Source of the DNA: Paulinella micropora
Lineage: Eukaryota > Cercozoa > Imbricatea > Euglyphida
Length of the DNA stretch: 64,000 nucleotides
Assembly: GCA_009731375.1 (NCBI GenBank)
Contig: BJOX01000281.1
Location: 330,028 to 394,027 of the forward strand
Reading direction: 5' to 3'
Shown: positions 1 to 9,566 of the stretch, piece after piece
How positions within the stretch are numbered: position 1 is the first letter of the stretch
Layout of the letters: each line of letters starts with the position of its first letter
Translations under genes and position numbers: made by a program
Notes under the pieces: generated by a model
What the model was told of the DNA's origin: nothing
Databases searched by the model: none
The model's input: the letters and a program-made list of their open reading frames with translations, nothing else

Positions 1-2
1 TG

Positions 3-371
3 TGGCGGTGTTTTCGAAACGAACGAATAATTGGCAAACAGATTGCTGGCTTGCGAAGGCGCAACGAGGTGGAATCACATGTCGAAGCAAACATTTTGAG
101 AGGCAAGCTAGGTCGTTTCCTTACAGGCACAATCACGGTGGCACAACAGGACCTGGAATGTCTGCAATCCCTAAAACCAGACCCTCTCAAGCCATTACAC
201 GACCGCGACAACACCAGAATCAATCTGATGTCGGAGCTTGCAGCAGATATCCTGGCCACACGAGAGCGAACTGGAACGCGACTAAACCTAGTTAAATATC
301 ACCATGGTTCGGCACTGCGCCTAATAGATGTCAGGCAACTGCACCCTTTTGAGGAAGAAGCAGTTAGGTAG
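3..371 (+). CDS. partial unidentified open frame at window edge
   Basis: An open frame runs in from the left edge and stops at TAG 369-371, giving about 122 residues. It is charged, has no cysteine cluster or membrane segment, and includes HDRDNTRINL and LIDVRQLHPFEEE. I do not recognise the family. Its base composition is less AT-rich than the capsid genes that start about 120 bases later, so it may belong to the host or to another repeat instead of the adjoining viral element. The 5' end is outside the window. It could also be a chance frame. Confidence 0.3.
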   Translation, partial: WRCFRNERIIGKQIAGLRRRNEVESHVEANILRGKLGRFLTGTITVAQQDLECLQSLKPDPLKPLHDRDNTRINLMSELAADILATRERTGTRLNLVKYHHGSALRLIDVRQLHPFEEEAVR

Positions 372-543
372 TACTTGCATCGCTACTCATTTGCTTCAGC
401 ATGTGATTCCGCGCTGATCTTTGCGATTATTGAGTTGTGCATGCGTAAAGCACGCAGACAAAAAGAGTTAGCAGTCTGATCGGTTTTCAAATGGGTGAGA
501 TTCCTGTAACTGTGTATGCAGGCAAAAGGTTCCGCTTCTCCGT

Positions 544-1923
544 AGTGGCGATGTCATGCAATGCAATGTATTCCTCCAAGCTGTTCTATTTGGTCGCCGA
601 TTTCTTTGTGTTGAAGGCGTTCCTGTCAACACTAGGCAAGATGGATCCGCGGGGACTGAAATGATTTTTACAGTACAGGCAAGCACTGATTTTGTTTATG
701 GAAAGAATTGCTATTTGTCGTTTGATGTCAAGGCCGACGGGTTAGTTACGACCGCAGGCAATAACTGCGGTATTGGTTTCCTAAATATTCCAGCAACTGC
801 TACTTTTGAAAGATTTTTGTTGGAAAGTAAGGATGGTAGCGAACTTGAACGAATTGAAGATTTGAATAAGATGGTGCGAAATATTCTCCCGTGGCACTAC
901 CCTCTTGATTATCGCGGTCAAGCACAAATGGCGGGACAACGATTCTCTATCTGTTAGTAGTGGTATTGATTCAAAGACTGATGTTGTTAATTTTTCCGTT
1001 AATGTTCCAACTGTCGTGGGCACTGGTAGTTATTTGAAGGTTTGTATTCCTCTTTATTATTTCTCTGGAGTGTTTAATGAGGAAACTCTTATTCCTCCCT
1101 CTCTGATTAGTGGTATGAGGCTTCGTTTGACATTTGCACCGCCTCAGGAAGCATTGTCCGTTATTGGCACCACTGACGGAAAGGCGGCGGCTGGTTTAAA
1201 TGGCACTGCTTTGACTTTCACCGTATCCAATCCAGTGGTTATGTTGGAGACATTCTCTCTTGCTCCCGCCGTGCAGAGAAATATTCTTGAACAGATGGGA
1301 AGTAAGGATGGTCTCCCATACATTTATGAAACATATTACAACCAAAAGGCAAATCCAGGCACATCGGATGATTTTAATCTTCAAGTGAATAAAGCAGTTG
1401 CTCGCGCTCAGTGCTTGTATATCGTCACGCAAAATGTGCTCGCAGATAACGTTGGTATTGATAACCTTGGAACTGTTCAAATGCCTTATAAGCAGTATCA
1501 GTGCCGTATTGGTGATTGGTATGCTCCGCAACAGAAGATGGAACTTGGAGGAAGCACCGATACTCTTGCCGCCGTTCAACGAGGCTGTGCAGAATTGTAT
1601 ATTAACAATCTCCAAGCAACTATGGGTATTCGCGATGCTTATATGACTTGCTCTGTTTCACTTGAAAACTTTCGCAAAGTTTATGGCGATTCGGATGTTG
1701 TTGCAACTCCCACTGCCACTGATGGTGGTTTTGCTACCATTATCCAGACACTCAATCAGTCTCCACACATTAGAGCGTCTGGTCTTGCATCAATAATTCG
1801 CGAACTGCTGAAGTTACTCTTCGTTATGCTGCAGATTATGATGCTAATCGTGCTATCACTGCTTGGTTGAAATATGTTAAAGTGGCGTCTATCTATCCTA
1901 GTAGATGTGTCGTAAAACAATAA
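544..1923 (+). pseudogene. MCP: PLV major capsid protein (double jelly-roll), two compensating frameshifts
   Basis: Capsid hexon subunit of a PLV-type virion. The frame starting near 556 encodes TEMIFTVQ, FDVKADG and FGRRF-like strands typical of the first jelly roll. It shifts forward near 930, where LDYRGQAQMAG gives way to RDNDSLSVSSG. The main part continues in the second frame to about 1800. Near 1800 the coding signal returns to the first frame (EVTLRYAADYDANRA, WLKYVKVASIYPSR) and ends at TAA 1921-1923. An upstream ATG at 491 opens a third frame (MGEIPVTVYAGKRF) that may be the displaced N-terminus. The assignment rests on overall pattern, length (about 455 residues) and the penton gene that follows 45 bases later. 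Identity as a capsid is likely; intactness is not supported. Confidence 0.75.
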
Positions 1924-1967
1924 AAAAAAATTAAAAATTAAAATATAATATTTTGTAATATATAGCA

Positions 1968-2765
1968 ATGTCATTTACGATATCTAACTTGGAAGACGAA
2001 AAGCGAACAAAAAAAATTTTCCTCCTTCGCGTCTCCTCAAGTGATAAAACAGAATCAAAATCCGCTTCTACTCACAATGGCCGTTTTGTTGTTGATCTAC
2101 CAGCAACTGGGCGTAATATTGATATAATCAGTGCTTATGTCGTTAAGAGTATCTCTATTCCAAACGTTTTCCCAAATATACCGAGTTATGCCAACACTCT
2201 CACATTGATTAAAACAACTGGATCCGCTACAAAAACGGCAATCGTAACAGAAAATCAATACACCATTGACACATTTATTACCGCGCTTCAAACTGCAATT
2301 AATTCAGCAATCACCCCAGACTCTGTAGTTATAACTTTGAACTCCGTTAATAAATTGAATTTCGCATTCACTGGTGATACGTATGCTTTTGATTACGATA
2401 ACAGCACTATTAGCGACAAGATAGGACTAACTGCCGATATTTCGGCGGCGGCGAGTAGCACGATGCAATCCATAGTCAATCTAATCGGTGAAACTGCCGT
2501 TTATGTCCATAGCCGTGCATTGAATCAATCTGGCTTAGTTGAAGCAAATGGTAATTTCTCTGTCGTTGGTAAATGCAATTTAGATAAGCCGTATGGAGTC
2601 CAGTGCTACTTTGAATCGTCAAACGATGTTGCCGATTATGTGCCATTTAATACAACGAAAAGTTTAAGAACTATTGATATCGTCATTAGAAATGCGCAAG
2701 GTGAAGTTTTGGAGGTTCCTTTAAACTTTGAGGTTAGTATTCTCTTAAAGGCGTATCATGCTTAA
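1968..2765 (+). CDS. mCP: PLV penton / minor capsid protein
   Basis: 265 residues from ATG 1968, directly downstream of the major capsid gene as in PLVs and polintons. The protein is beta-rich, with SAYVVKSISIPNVFPNI early, YTIDTFITALQTAIN in the middle and a C-terminal block with GNFSVVGKCNLDKP, FESSNDVADYVPFN and IDIVIRNAQGEVLEVPLN. These match the general layout of single-jelly-roll penton proteins: an N-terminal S-I-P/Y strand, a fit-the-grid YTID-type helix and a late EV-LN strand. The frame is complete with no stop, unlike its neighbour. The 45-base spacer before it is almost all A and T and probably holds the promoter. Family assignment is by pattern only. Confidence 0.68.
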   Translation: MSFTISNLEDEKRTKKIFLLRVSSSDKTESKSASTHNGRFVVDLPATGRNIDIISAYVVKSISIPNVFPNIPSYANTLTLIKTTGSATKTAIVTENQYTIDTFITALQTAINSAITPDSVVITLNSVNKLNFAFTGDTYAFDYDNSTISDKIGLTADISAAASSTMQSIVNLIGETAVYVHSRALNQSGLVEANGNFSVVGKCNLDKPYGVQCYFESSNDVADYVPFNTTKSLRTIDIVIRNAQGEVLEVPLNFEVSILLKAYHA

Positions 2766-2780
2766 GAAAAAAAAGAATAC

Positions 2781-3038
2781 ATGGATATAATGACCTACAT
2801 ACAAAATTTAGATACACTATTCACTCTAATCAAAAATATTAACTCACGACGAAGACGACAACATAAAGAACAAATCCCCTGCGGTGTTAATATTGACCAG
2901 TTTTACATATATTTGAAGAAAAATCACGCACGTATAACAGAAAAGTTAATCAAGGATAAGGGTTTTGAATACATAAAAAAAATGGCCATAGAGATAGAAA
3001 AGAAAGTTGATGCGCAAATACAATATTCTATGATATAA
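2781..3038 (+). CDS. small basic helical protein, unknown
   Basis: 85 residues starting 16 bases after the penton stop, in the same direction. It is rich in Lys, Arg and Ile and contains SRRRRQHKEQ and a predicted amphipathic helix to the C-terminus. No zinc or membrane motif is seen. Its position just after capsid genes suggests a virion or DNA-associated role, but that is inference. It is short, so a chance frame cannot be excluded, although the tight spacing and matching AT-rich codon use favour a real gene. Confidence 0.45.
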   Translation: MDIMTYIQNLDTLFTLIKNINSRRRRQHKEQIPCGVNIDQFYIYLKKNHARITEKLIKDKGFEYIKKMAIEIEKKVDAQIQYSMI

Positions 3039-3069
3039 TATTTTATGCGTAAATAAAGTGTTTTTTTGT

Positions 3070-4293
3070 TTAAATCTGATCTTCAATCCAGTTCAATGAA
3101 GCATAAATGCTCGCCGTTCCACCGCTTGTATTTTGTGCGGATATAGTAAATGTCTTACCTGACCCTATCTTGATATTATATTGAGACAAATCAATGTATA
3201 TTGATGAACCACCAGACAACACATATGTAAATATCACGCTTCCACCTGTTCTTGTTGTCCCCGCTGTATCAACCTCTGCTAACGATGTGTTTGTATCGTA
3301 ATTTGAATAAGAAGGTGTTCCTCCTAATGTGGTATTAAGAATAATTCTTGCGATACACGTTTTAGTATCAGAATTACTTATAGATAAATTCTCAAAGTAG
3401 ATTATGTTATAATTCGTTTTGCTGTTGAATGTGGCGCGGTTTCTAATAGTAAATATGGCATTCTCAGTTGATCCTATACTCTTGACATTGTCATACGAAT
3501 TAGTTATAGCAATAGTCCGATCAATAACCCCTTCAACCGCTAAAAACATGCTAGCCGTTTTCATTACAACGGATGCCAGACTTGATGAATACGCCTTCGA
3601 ATAAATAGCAAACGCCGCCTGATCCAATGATGGAGTAGTAGCAGTGCTCGCGTATTTAATCGCATGAATTACTTCCATTCGTCCAGTTCGCGGGTTTTCT
3701 ATTTTGAATGTAATTCGACCACTGCCCAGATACTGAACAACTATTTCAAACACATTCAATTTGGTAAAGCCAATCGTGGGGAAGTTTCCAGTATTATTAC
3801 ATTTATCAACATTCCACGCATATTGACTGACCACATTTTCTACACTTCCCGCCGTTCTTACAGCAGACATTCCCAAACTTGATTGTCTAAAACATAAATT
3901 GTCTGCTGGTGTGCCTATGCCAATATCGCAATTGAAACTATCTGCGGCGATAGATGACGGAAACAATGCGGAGAATCTAGCAACTAAACCCATACCACTT
4001 CTATATTTGGCTCGCTCAATAGTCGTAATCTGCGCAGTTGAATTACCTGAGGCCGATGTAGTCAAAACCGCCATTGAATTAGCAGTTGATACCACCCCAC
4101 CATTAGTCTCTGTTTTGTCAAAGAATTGCGTATTTATGCCATAAGTGAATACANNNNNNNNNNAAGTGGCCGTTCGCAATTCTCCGAAGGCGGTTGTTGG
4201 TAGTGCGTCTTTTATGCTATCAATAGATAAAGAAGACTACGACGATGTAGTTGATGACGATGGTGTATTTGTGCTTTGACCAAAAAGGTTCAT
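3070..4293 (-). pseudogene. PLV long beta-rich surface-type protein, interrupted
   Basis: On the minus strand, ATG 4293-4291 opens MNLFGQSTNTPSSS, meets an in-frame TAG about 18 residues in, and continues with DSIKDALPTTAFGELRTAT into a 10-base gap (4154-4163). It then runs without a stop to 3070 (VFTYGINTQFFDK near the start, SASIYASLNWIEDQI-like end). The total is about 405 residues. The protein is rich in Ser, Thr and beta-branched residues and has few charges, which fits an extracellular or virion-surface fibre or lectin-like protein. I cannot name a family. The early TAG could be a sequencing error. It points toward the capsid genes, convergent with 2781-3038. Confidence 0.5.
4154..4163. 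other. assembly gap of 10 N
   Basis: Ten undetermined bases fall inside the long minus-strand gene. The frame is open on both sides only if the gap length is arbitrary, so the real gap size is unknown. Confidence 0.99.
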
Positions 4294-4342
4294 TTTATAT
4301 TCAAAGTTGATTTAATTTAAATCAACTTAAATAATATAAAAC

Positions 4343-4621
4343 ATGTCATTGATAATAATACGCGAATTGCCGAGTGATATAGTTGGACACATAAGGACAT
4401 TTGTTTATTCAGAGATGCCCCAGCCGAAATATGGAGAAGAATTTTGTAATATATGTGGCTTGTCTCGCACATTTCAGTCGCACCCCCCAATTATAGCAGG
4501 TAATTTTTATGGTGTAGATAGTATTGAGTTTTTCACAATCTGCTCCATTAAATGCTACAGACGAGAGTCTAATCTTAGAGCAAGATATGGAGAACCGCCT
4601 TTAGTCGTTGTTAAGTATTAA
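4343..4621 (+). CDS. small protein with four-cysteine motif, unknown
   Basis: 92 residues from ATG 4343. It begins MSLIIIRELPSDIVGHIRTF, an F-box-like LP-D-IV-HI start, and has a CNICG pair at about residue 36 and a CSIKC pair near residue 70. This could bind zinc as a Cys4 site. Small proteins with an LP-DIV N-terminus and a treble-clef-like Cys4 are common in large algal viruses, but I cannot assign a function. It is divergent from the long minus-strand gene across a 49-base AT-rich gap and overlaps the recombinase end by 11 bases. Confidence 0.5.
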   Translation: MSLIIIRELPSDIVGHIRTFVYSEMPQPKYGEEFCNICGLSRTFQSHPPIIAGNFYGVDSIEFFTICSIKCYRRESNLRARYGEPPLVVVKY

Positions 4622-5943
4622 CATTCTTTTTATTTCTCGTGCTTCTTCTTAATGGCGCTTTTGTTTCCTCTTCTTGTGGCGCTTCTTTTTGCGCTTCGCT
4701 CTTCGTCGCTCCACTCCTCTTCTCTTTGATAAACTTATTGACAATAATGGCTCCAATCCCGCTTATCTTTCTTAGTTTGGTATTTGTAATATTCGGGTTA
4801 TCATTGTAAATCTGCTCAAGCAATTTATACTTATCCTCTCTGCTAGCGCTTTTACCTAATTGTATATAACTGCTTTCTTCGTCTCCGTTTTCGCTTTCAA
4901 TTTCATTAGTATTATTTAAATTCAAACATAAATCTATTTTGCGTCTCAACTCCTCTAGTTCTGGTTTAATCCCTTCTGCCTTAATTTCTTCAGGGTCGGC
5001 CACATTAACCCAACTATAACTAAATGAAGTGAGCATATCGCCGTGTCCCAATACATTTGAAACCCATATTAAAATTCTCTAATTTCGGATTGGCGAAATT
5101 ACTATACGACAAACTAGCATATAGTTTCCGCAACATACTACTCTTCTGCGTGTATTCCGATAGCCAAGGGAAGATTTTGATAATTCTTTTGTTTAGTTCA
5201 TTATTCTTTTGTTTATCAAGCACACCCTCGCTGTTGATGATGACTGCTTTTTTCTTTTTGAAATGGTTCCGTATTGAATTTACTTGTTCTACTACGAACT
5301 GGGGAGTAAAAAGGACAACAGACCTCTCAGTCCAATTCTTTTTTTGTCTTTCTCTTTTTTTTGCTAGGTTATTCACTCGCAACCAACTCGGTTTATCTGG
5401 TATTAATTCATACGTGTTTTTATCAAATATTTCCACAGGCCTTGCTCCAATTGCTATCATCAAAGCAAGTAGTTTAAGATAAGGGTCATTACTTAATATC
5501 ATATCATTCATTTTAGCAATTACATCGCGGACATCAATTTGTATTTTTTGTTTATTTTTGGCTTTGACATCTTTCTTATACCCCTCAACGATATCAATCC
5601 GCTCGTCTTCATTTAGATTAAAATACCTATCCAGTTTGCTCATTTCATACACTTTTTCGCTTTGGTAAGGCTCTATCGCTTTTTTTCTCACCTCAGAAAG
5701 TCTTTGTCGCCTACTATTCAAATTTGGATACACGATAGCATATTTCGGATATATTACCTTTAGTGCCTCAAGCACCTCTTCATCACTAGTTGGTGTGCCA
5801 AATAGCGATATAATAGCATTATGAAAGGCGATACTCTGTTTTAAGTCACTATCGTAGAAGTTGGACACGACCTCATAAATTTTACTTTCAGTAGTAGCAA
5901 CTCTTAAATGCCTAACAAACTTCTTGTCATCTTCGCTCCACAT
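4611..5943 (-). pseudogene. tyrosine recombinase, protelomerase-like, one frameshift
   Basis: The minus-strand frame from ATG 5943 gives 307 residues, then continues after a frameshift near 5050 in a second frame to 4611 (about 450 in all). Visible catalytic elements are GARPVEIF (box I Arg), KNWTERS (Lys on the beta-hairpin), SSMLRKLYAS (second Arg) and, after the shift, LGHGDMLTSFSYSW. In the last motif the His and the nucleophile Tyr are nine residues apart, as usual for the family. The histidine normally three residues before the second Arg is a Ser here. GARPVEI and RKLYA are reminiscent of telomere resolvases. The Lys-rich acidic tail (TRNKKNVNT end) follows the core. It would integrate or resolve the PLV; the frameshift makes this copy inactive unless it is a sequencing error. 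Confidence 0.72.
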
Positions 5944-6366
5944 CTTAGTGTATATAAGGCAAGTCTATATTATTTTAATTATTTTAAATAGAAAACCCAC
6001 CCGTCTTCAAAAACGCGAAAACGCCGTTGTGGCGACTTGGACGGCTGAGAGTGGATTAAGCAACCGAGTGAGACAAATCGTCTTAGTATTAATAGTGTCC
6101 AAGTCTGTCCAAGTCCGACCCTTTTTTTTTTAGAAACTATTTTAAAGGGGGTATAATAAAAAGGGAGAGGAAAATTTTTTTAATTTTTTAATAAAAGGTT
6201 GGACAGGTTGGACAATATAAAAAATGTGTAATACGAAGAAGAATTATATAATAAATATTGAAATTTAATAAGGAAAAAGTGTCTAACCTTTAAAAAACCG
6301 ACTTGGCCGTGGCCGACCTTAAGGTTGGACAGCAACAGGAGAAGGTATTATCACTCCCCCTGCTCT
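5944..6366. repeat. AT-rich PLV flank with repeated TTGGAC / GTCCAA motifs
   Basis: No gene is seen. Short motifs recur in both orientations: ACTTGGACGG near 6036, GTCCAAGTCTGTCCAAG near 6101, GGTTGGACAGGTTGGAC near 6196 and AAGGTTGGACAGC near 6318. The second and third are approximate reverse complements, so they could form a stem. They lie just upstream of the recombinase start, where a promoter or a recombinase target would be expected, but this is inference. Confidence 0.4.
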
Positions 6367-6466
6367 TATATTCATCCAAAAAAAACGTTATGGCAAAAAA
6401 GGCATGATGTATGACATGTTAAATAATCAACCATAATTGAACTGGCAACCAATTTTTCAACAGCAA

Positions 6467-6487
6467 GAGAGAGAGAGAGAGAAAAAG

Positions 6488-6557
<70 letters not shown>

Positions 6558-6575
6558 GGAGAGAGAGAGAGACTG
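6467..6575. repeat. GA microsatellite
   Basis: About 110 bases of nearly pure GA dinucleotides with a few AA and GG interruptions, marking the transition from the viral remnant to host-type, GC-richer sequence. Confidence 0.95.
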
Positions 6576-6771
6576 CCAGTAGCAAAAGGCAGGGAGAGAA
6601 ACTTGGCGCGCAACAGTGCCGCCACGGAACCACAATTTGATATGGACAAAACACACGACCACCAATTGATACGGACATTACATTATGACCGACCCATTTA
6701 TACAGGCAAAATATCCACTTCAGACCGTTAGGCAAAGTCAATTAAATCAAACGTTCGGCTGGTGGACGACG

Positions 6772-8358
6772 ATGGAGAGAAGGAGAAAAGGAAAGGGTAA
6801 AAAGCCGGTGGACGAGGATGAGGAGGAGGAGGAGGAGGAGATAGTCGAGGAGCAGGAGGCACCCCCCAAAAAGAAGAAAGTGGTAATCCAGGAGGCATTG
6901 CCACCCACCAAAAAGAAAAAAGCACCGGTAGCCAGTCGAAGAAAAAGCAACAGACAACAGCTGCAGCACCAGCGAAGGCGAAGGCGGCCAAGGAGGAGGA
7001 GGACGAGGAAGAGGAGGATGAGGACAAAGAGGAGGATGAGAAGGAGCAGAGGAAGGATGCAAACAACAAGGCTAAGGTTAGGAAGGAGGAGGAGCAGAAG
7101 GTGGGCGACCAGCGAAAGAAGGCGTCGGAACCACCTGTTGCAAGCAAAACATCCTCGTCATCTTCTTCATCCTCGTCCCCTTCCAGCAAGAGTGCGAAGA
7201 GCACTCCCTCACGCAAACTACAAAAGTGGAAGAACCGCGTCCGGATGCGCCGCAACGGAGGACGGAAAGTTGCCCCAACCGAAGCCTCCCAACCGGCGGG
7301 AGCAGGTAGAGGCTGCCGCATCTGAGGTACGCGGGCTGACCCACTACAAAGAAGATTGGAATGCGGAAGTCAGGTCATAAATATAGATAGACAGATAGAT
7401 GAGATGTCGCAAAGGAATGTAGTCCTTGCAAAGGAACGCAGTTTCACATCAAACAATAATTTGTGTACTGTGCATGTGTCCGGGATGGGAATCACGGGTA
7501 GACTGTGTTCTGGAAAAAGAAGAGGAGGAAGGACGTTGAAGAAAAAGGACTACATTCCTTTGCAGATAGACAGACAGACAGATAGATAGATAGATAGATA
7601 GATGAAATATCGACTAATGTCAGAAAAAAGGAGCTTCTGATTTCGTCAACCAGGAAGTCTGTGGGTAAAGTATTAACCCGATGCCCAGCTAAGCCGTGAT
7701 GTTTGCACGGAAGGGACTGATACAGGCAATACCAAAGCTCCCTAGTACCAGGCGGGGCCAGGGCTCGTTCCATAAAGCGCCCCTTGCAGAACGAGCTCCC
7801 ACCTCCATTACAGAGGGCCCAGTAAGCAGATGGAGTTTCGAGACTGTTCGACAGTCTAGTATAAACCGACAGAGCACTGTGGGTTTTATTCCGGGCTCAA
7901 CAAGCGAGAAAGGGCACCCTGAGGGAACAGGATTGTGCTTCCCGTCGCTATTTCGGCATGTGACTTATAGGCGTATGGCTAGGCACACATAAGGCACCCC
8001 ACCACGGGCCCAGCACAACCATACCATCCCCTAATTCTCTGTCTGTCGACAGATGGCACCCATTTCAAAAAAATCAAGCCCAAGAGAGGGTCAGTGACAC
8101 CTCAAGTGGCCTTGGTTCATTCCGTAGAGTAAGTGATAAGATCAACTGATGAAATATCGACTAATGTCAGAAAAAAGGAGCTTCTGATTTCGTCAACCAG
8201 GAAGTCTGTGGGTAAAGTATTAACCCGATGCCCAGCTAAGCCGTGATATTTGCACGGAAGGGACTGATACAGGCAATACCAAAGCTCCCTAGTACCAGGC
8301 GGGGCCAGGGCTCGTTCCATAAAGCGCCCCTTGCAGAACGAGCTCCCACCTCCATTAC

Positions 8359-8413
<55 letters not shown>

Positions 8414-8521
8414 CAGACAGATAGATAGGTAGATAGATAGGTAGATAGATAGGTAGATAGATAGATAGATAGGTAGGTAGACAGATAGATAAATAGAAAG
8501 ATAGACAGACAGATAGATAGG

Positions 8522-8576
<55 letters not shown>

Positions 8577-9507
8577 GTAGGCAGATAGATAGATAGATAC
8601 ACTGCCGGTCTTCTATCCACGATCGTTGCCTTTGCACTAGGGCAAAATTCCAGGCAGGGCTGCCAGATGGGGAGGAGCTCTTCACTTTCGAGGAGTACGA
8701 CTCGTGGTAACCAAACAACAACCAAACAACAACACGAACAACAACAACAACAACAGCAACAACAACAATAACAACAACAACAACAACAATAACAACAACA
8801 GCAACAACAACAACAAAAACAGCAACAACAACAACAGCAACAACAACAACAGCAGCAGCAGCAACAACAACAACAACGGCAACAACAGTAGCAGCAGCAA
8901 CAACAATACAAAAACAACAAAAACAACAATAACAACAACAACAATGACAACAACAATAACAACAACAATAACAACAACAACAACAACAATAACAGCAACA
9001 ATAACAACAACAACAATAAAGCAGCTGCAACAACAACAATAATAACAACAACAACAATAATAATAACAACAACAACAATAACAACAACAACAACAACAAT
9101 AACAATAACAACAACAACAACAGTAGCAGTAGCAGCTGCAACAATAACAACAACAATAACAACAACAACAACAACAATAATAACAATAATAACAACAACA
9201 ACAATAACAACAACAACAATAACAACAATAACAACAGCAACAACAAGAACGACAACAGCAGCAGCAGCAACAACAGCAACAACAACAACATTATCAACAA
9301 CAACAACAGCAGCAGCAACAACGACAACAGCAACAACAACAACAACAACAACTACAGCCTTAACAGCAACAGCAACAACAACAACAGCAGCAGCAGAAGC
9401 AACAACAACAGCAAGAACAACAACAAGAACAGCAACAGCAACAACAACAACAACTTCAACAGCAAGAACAACAACAACAACAACAACAGCAACAACAACA
9501 GCAACAA

Positions 9508-9566
<59 letters not shown>

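Larger units (their letters stand above)
470..6360. mobile_element. remnant polinton-like virus (PLV) insertion
   Basis: An AT-rich block carries, in order, a double-jelly-roll major capsid gene (+), a penton/minor capsid gene (+), a small gene (+), a long beta-rich protein (-), a small Cys-rich gene (+) and a tyrosine recombinase (-). Known PLVs combine capsid genes with either a tyrosine recombinase or an rve integrase; this one has the former. No ATPase, polymerase or helicase is visible, so the copy is partial or the rest lies left of the window. The bounds are estimates from composition change and from the GA microsatellite that begins near 6467. I did not find terminal inverted repeats. 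Two capsid frameshifts and one recombinase frameshift indicate an inactive copy. Confidence 0.72.

Noticed and set aside
5057-5482. Hydrophobic + strand frame opposite the recombinase
   Set aside because: Shadow of the recombinase coding strand; the catalytic motifs are on the minus strand.
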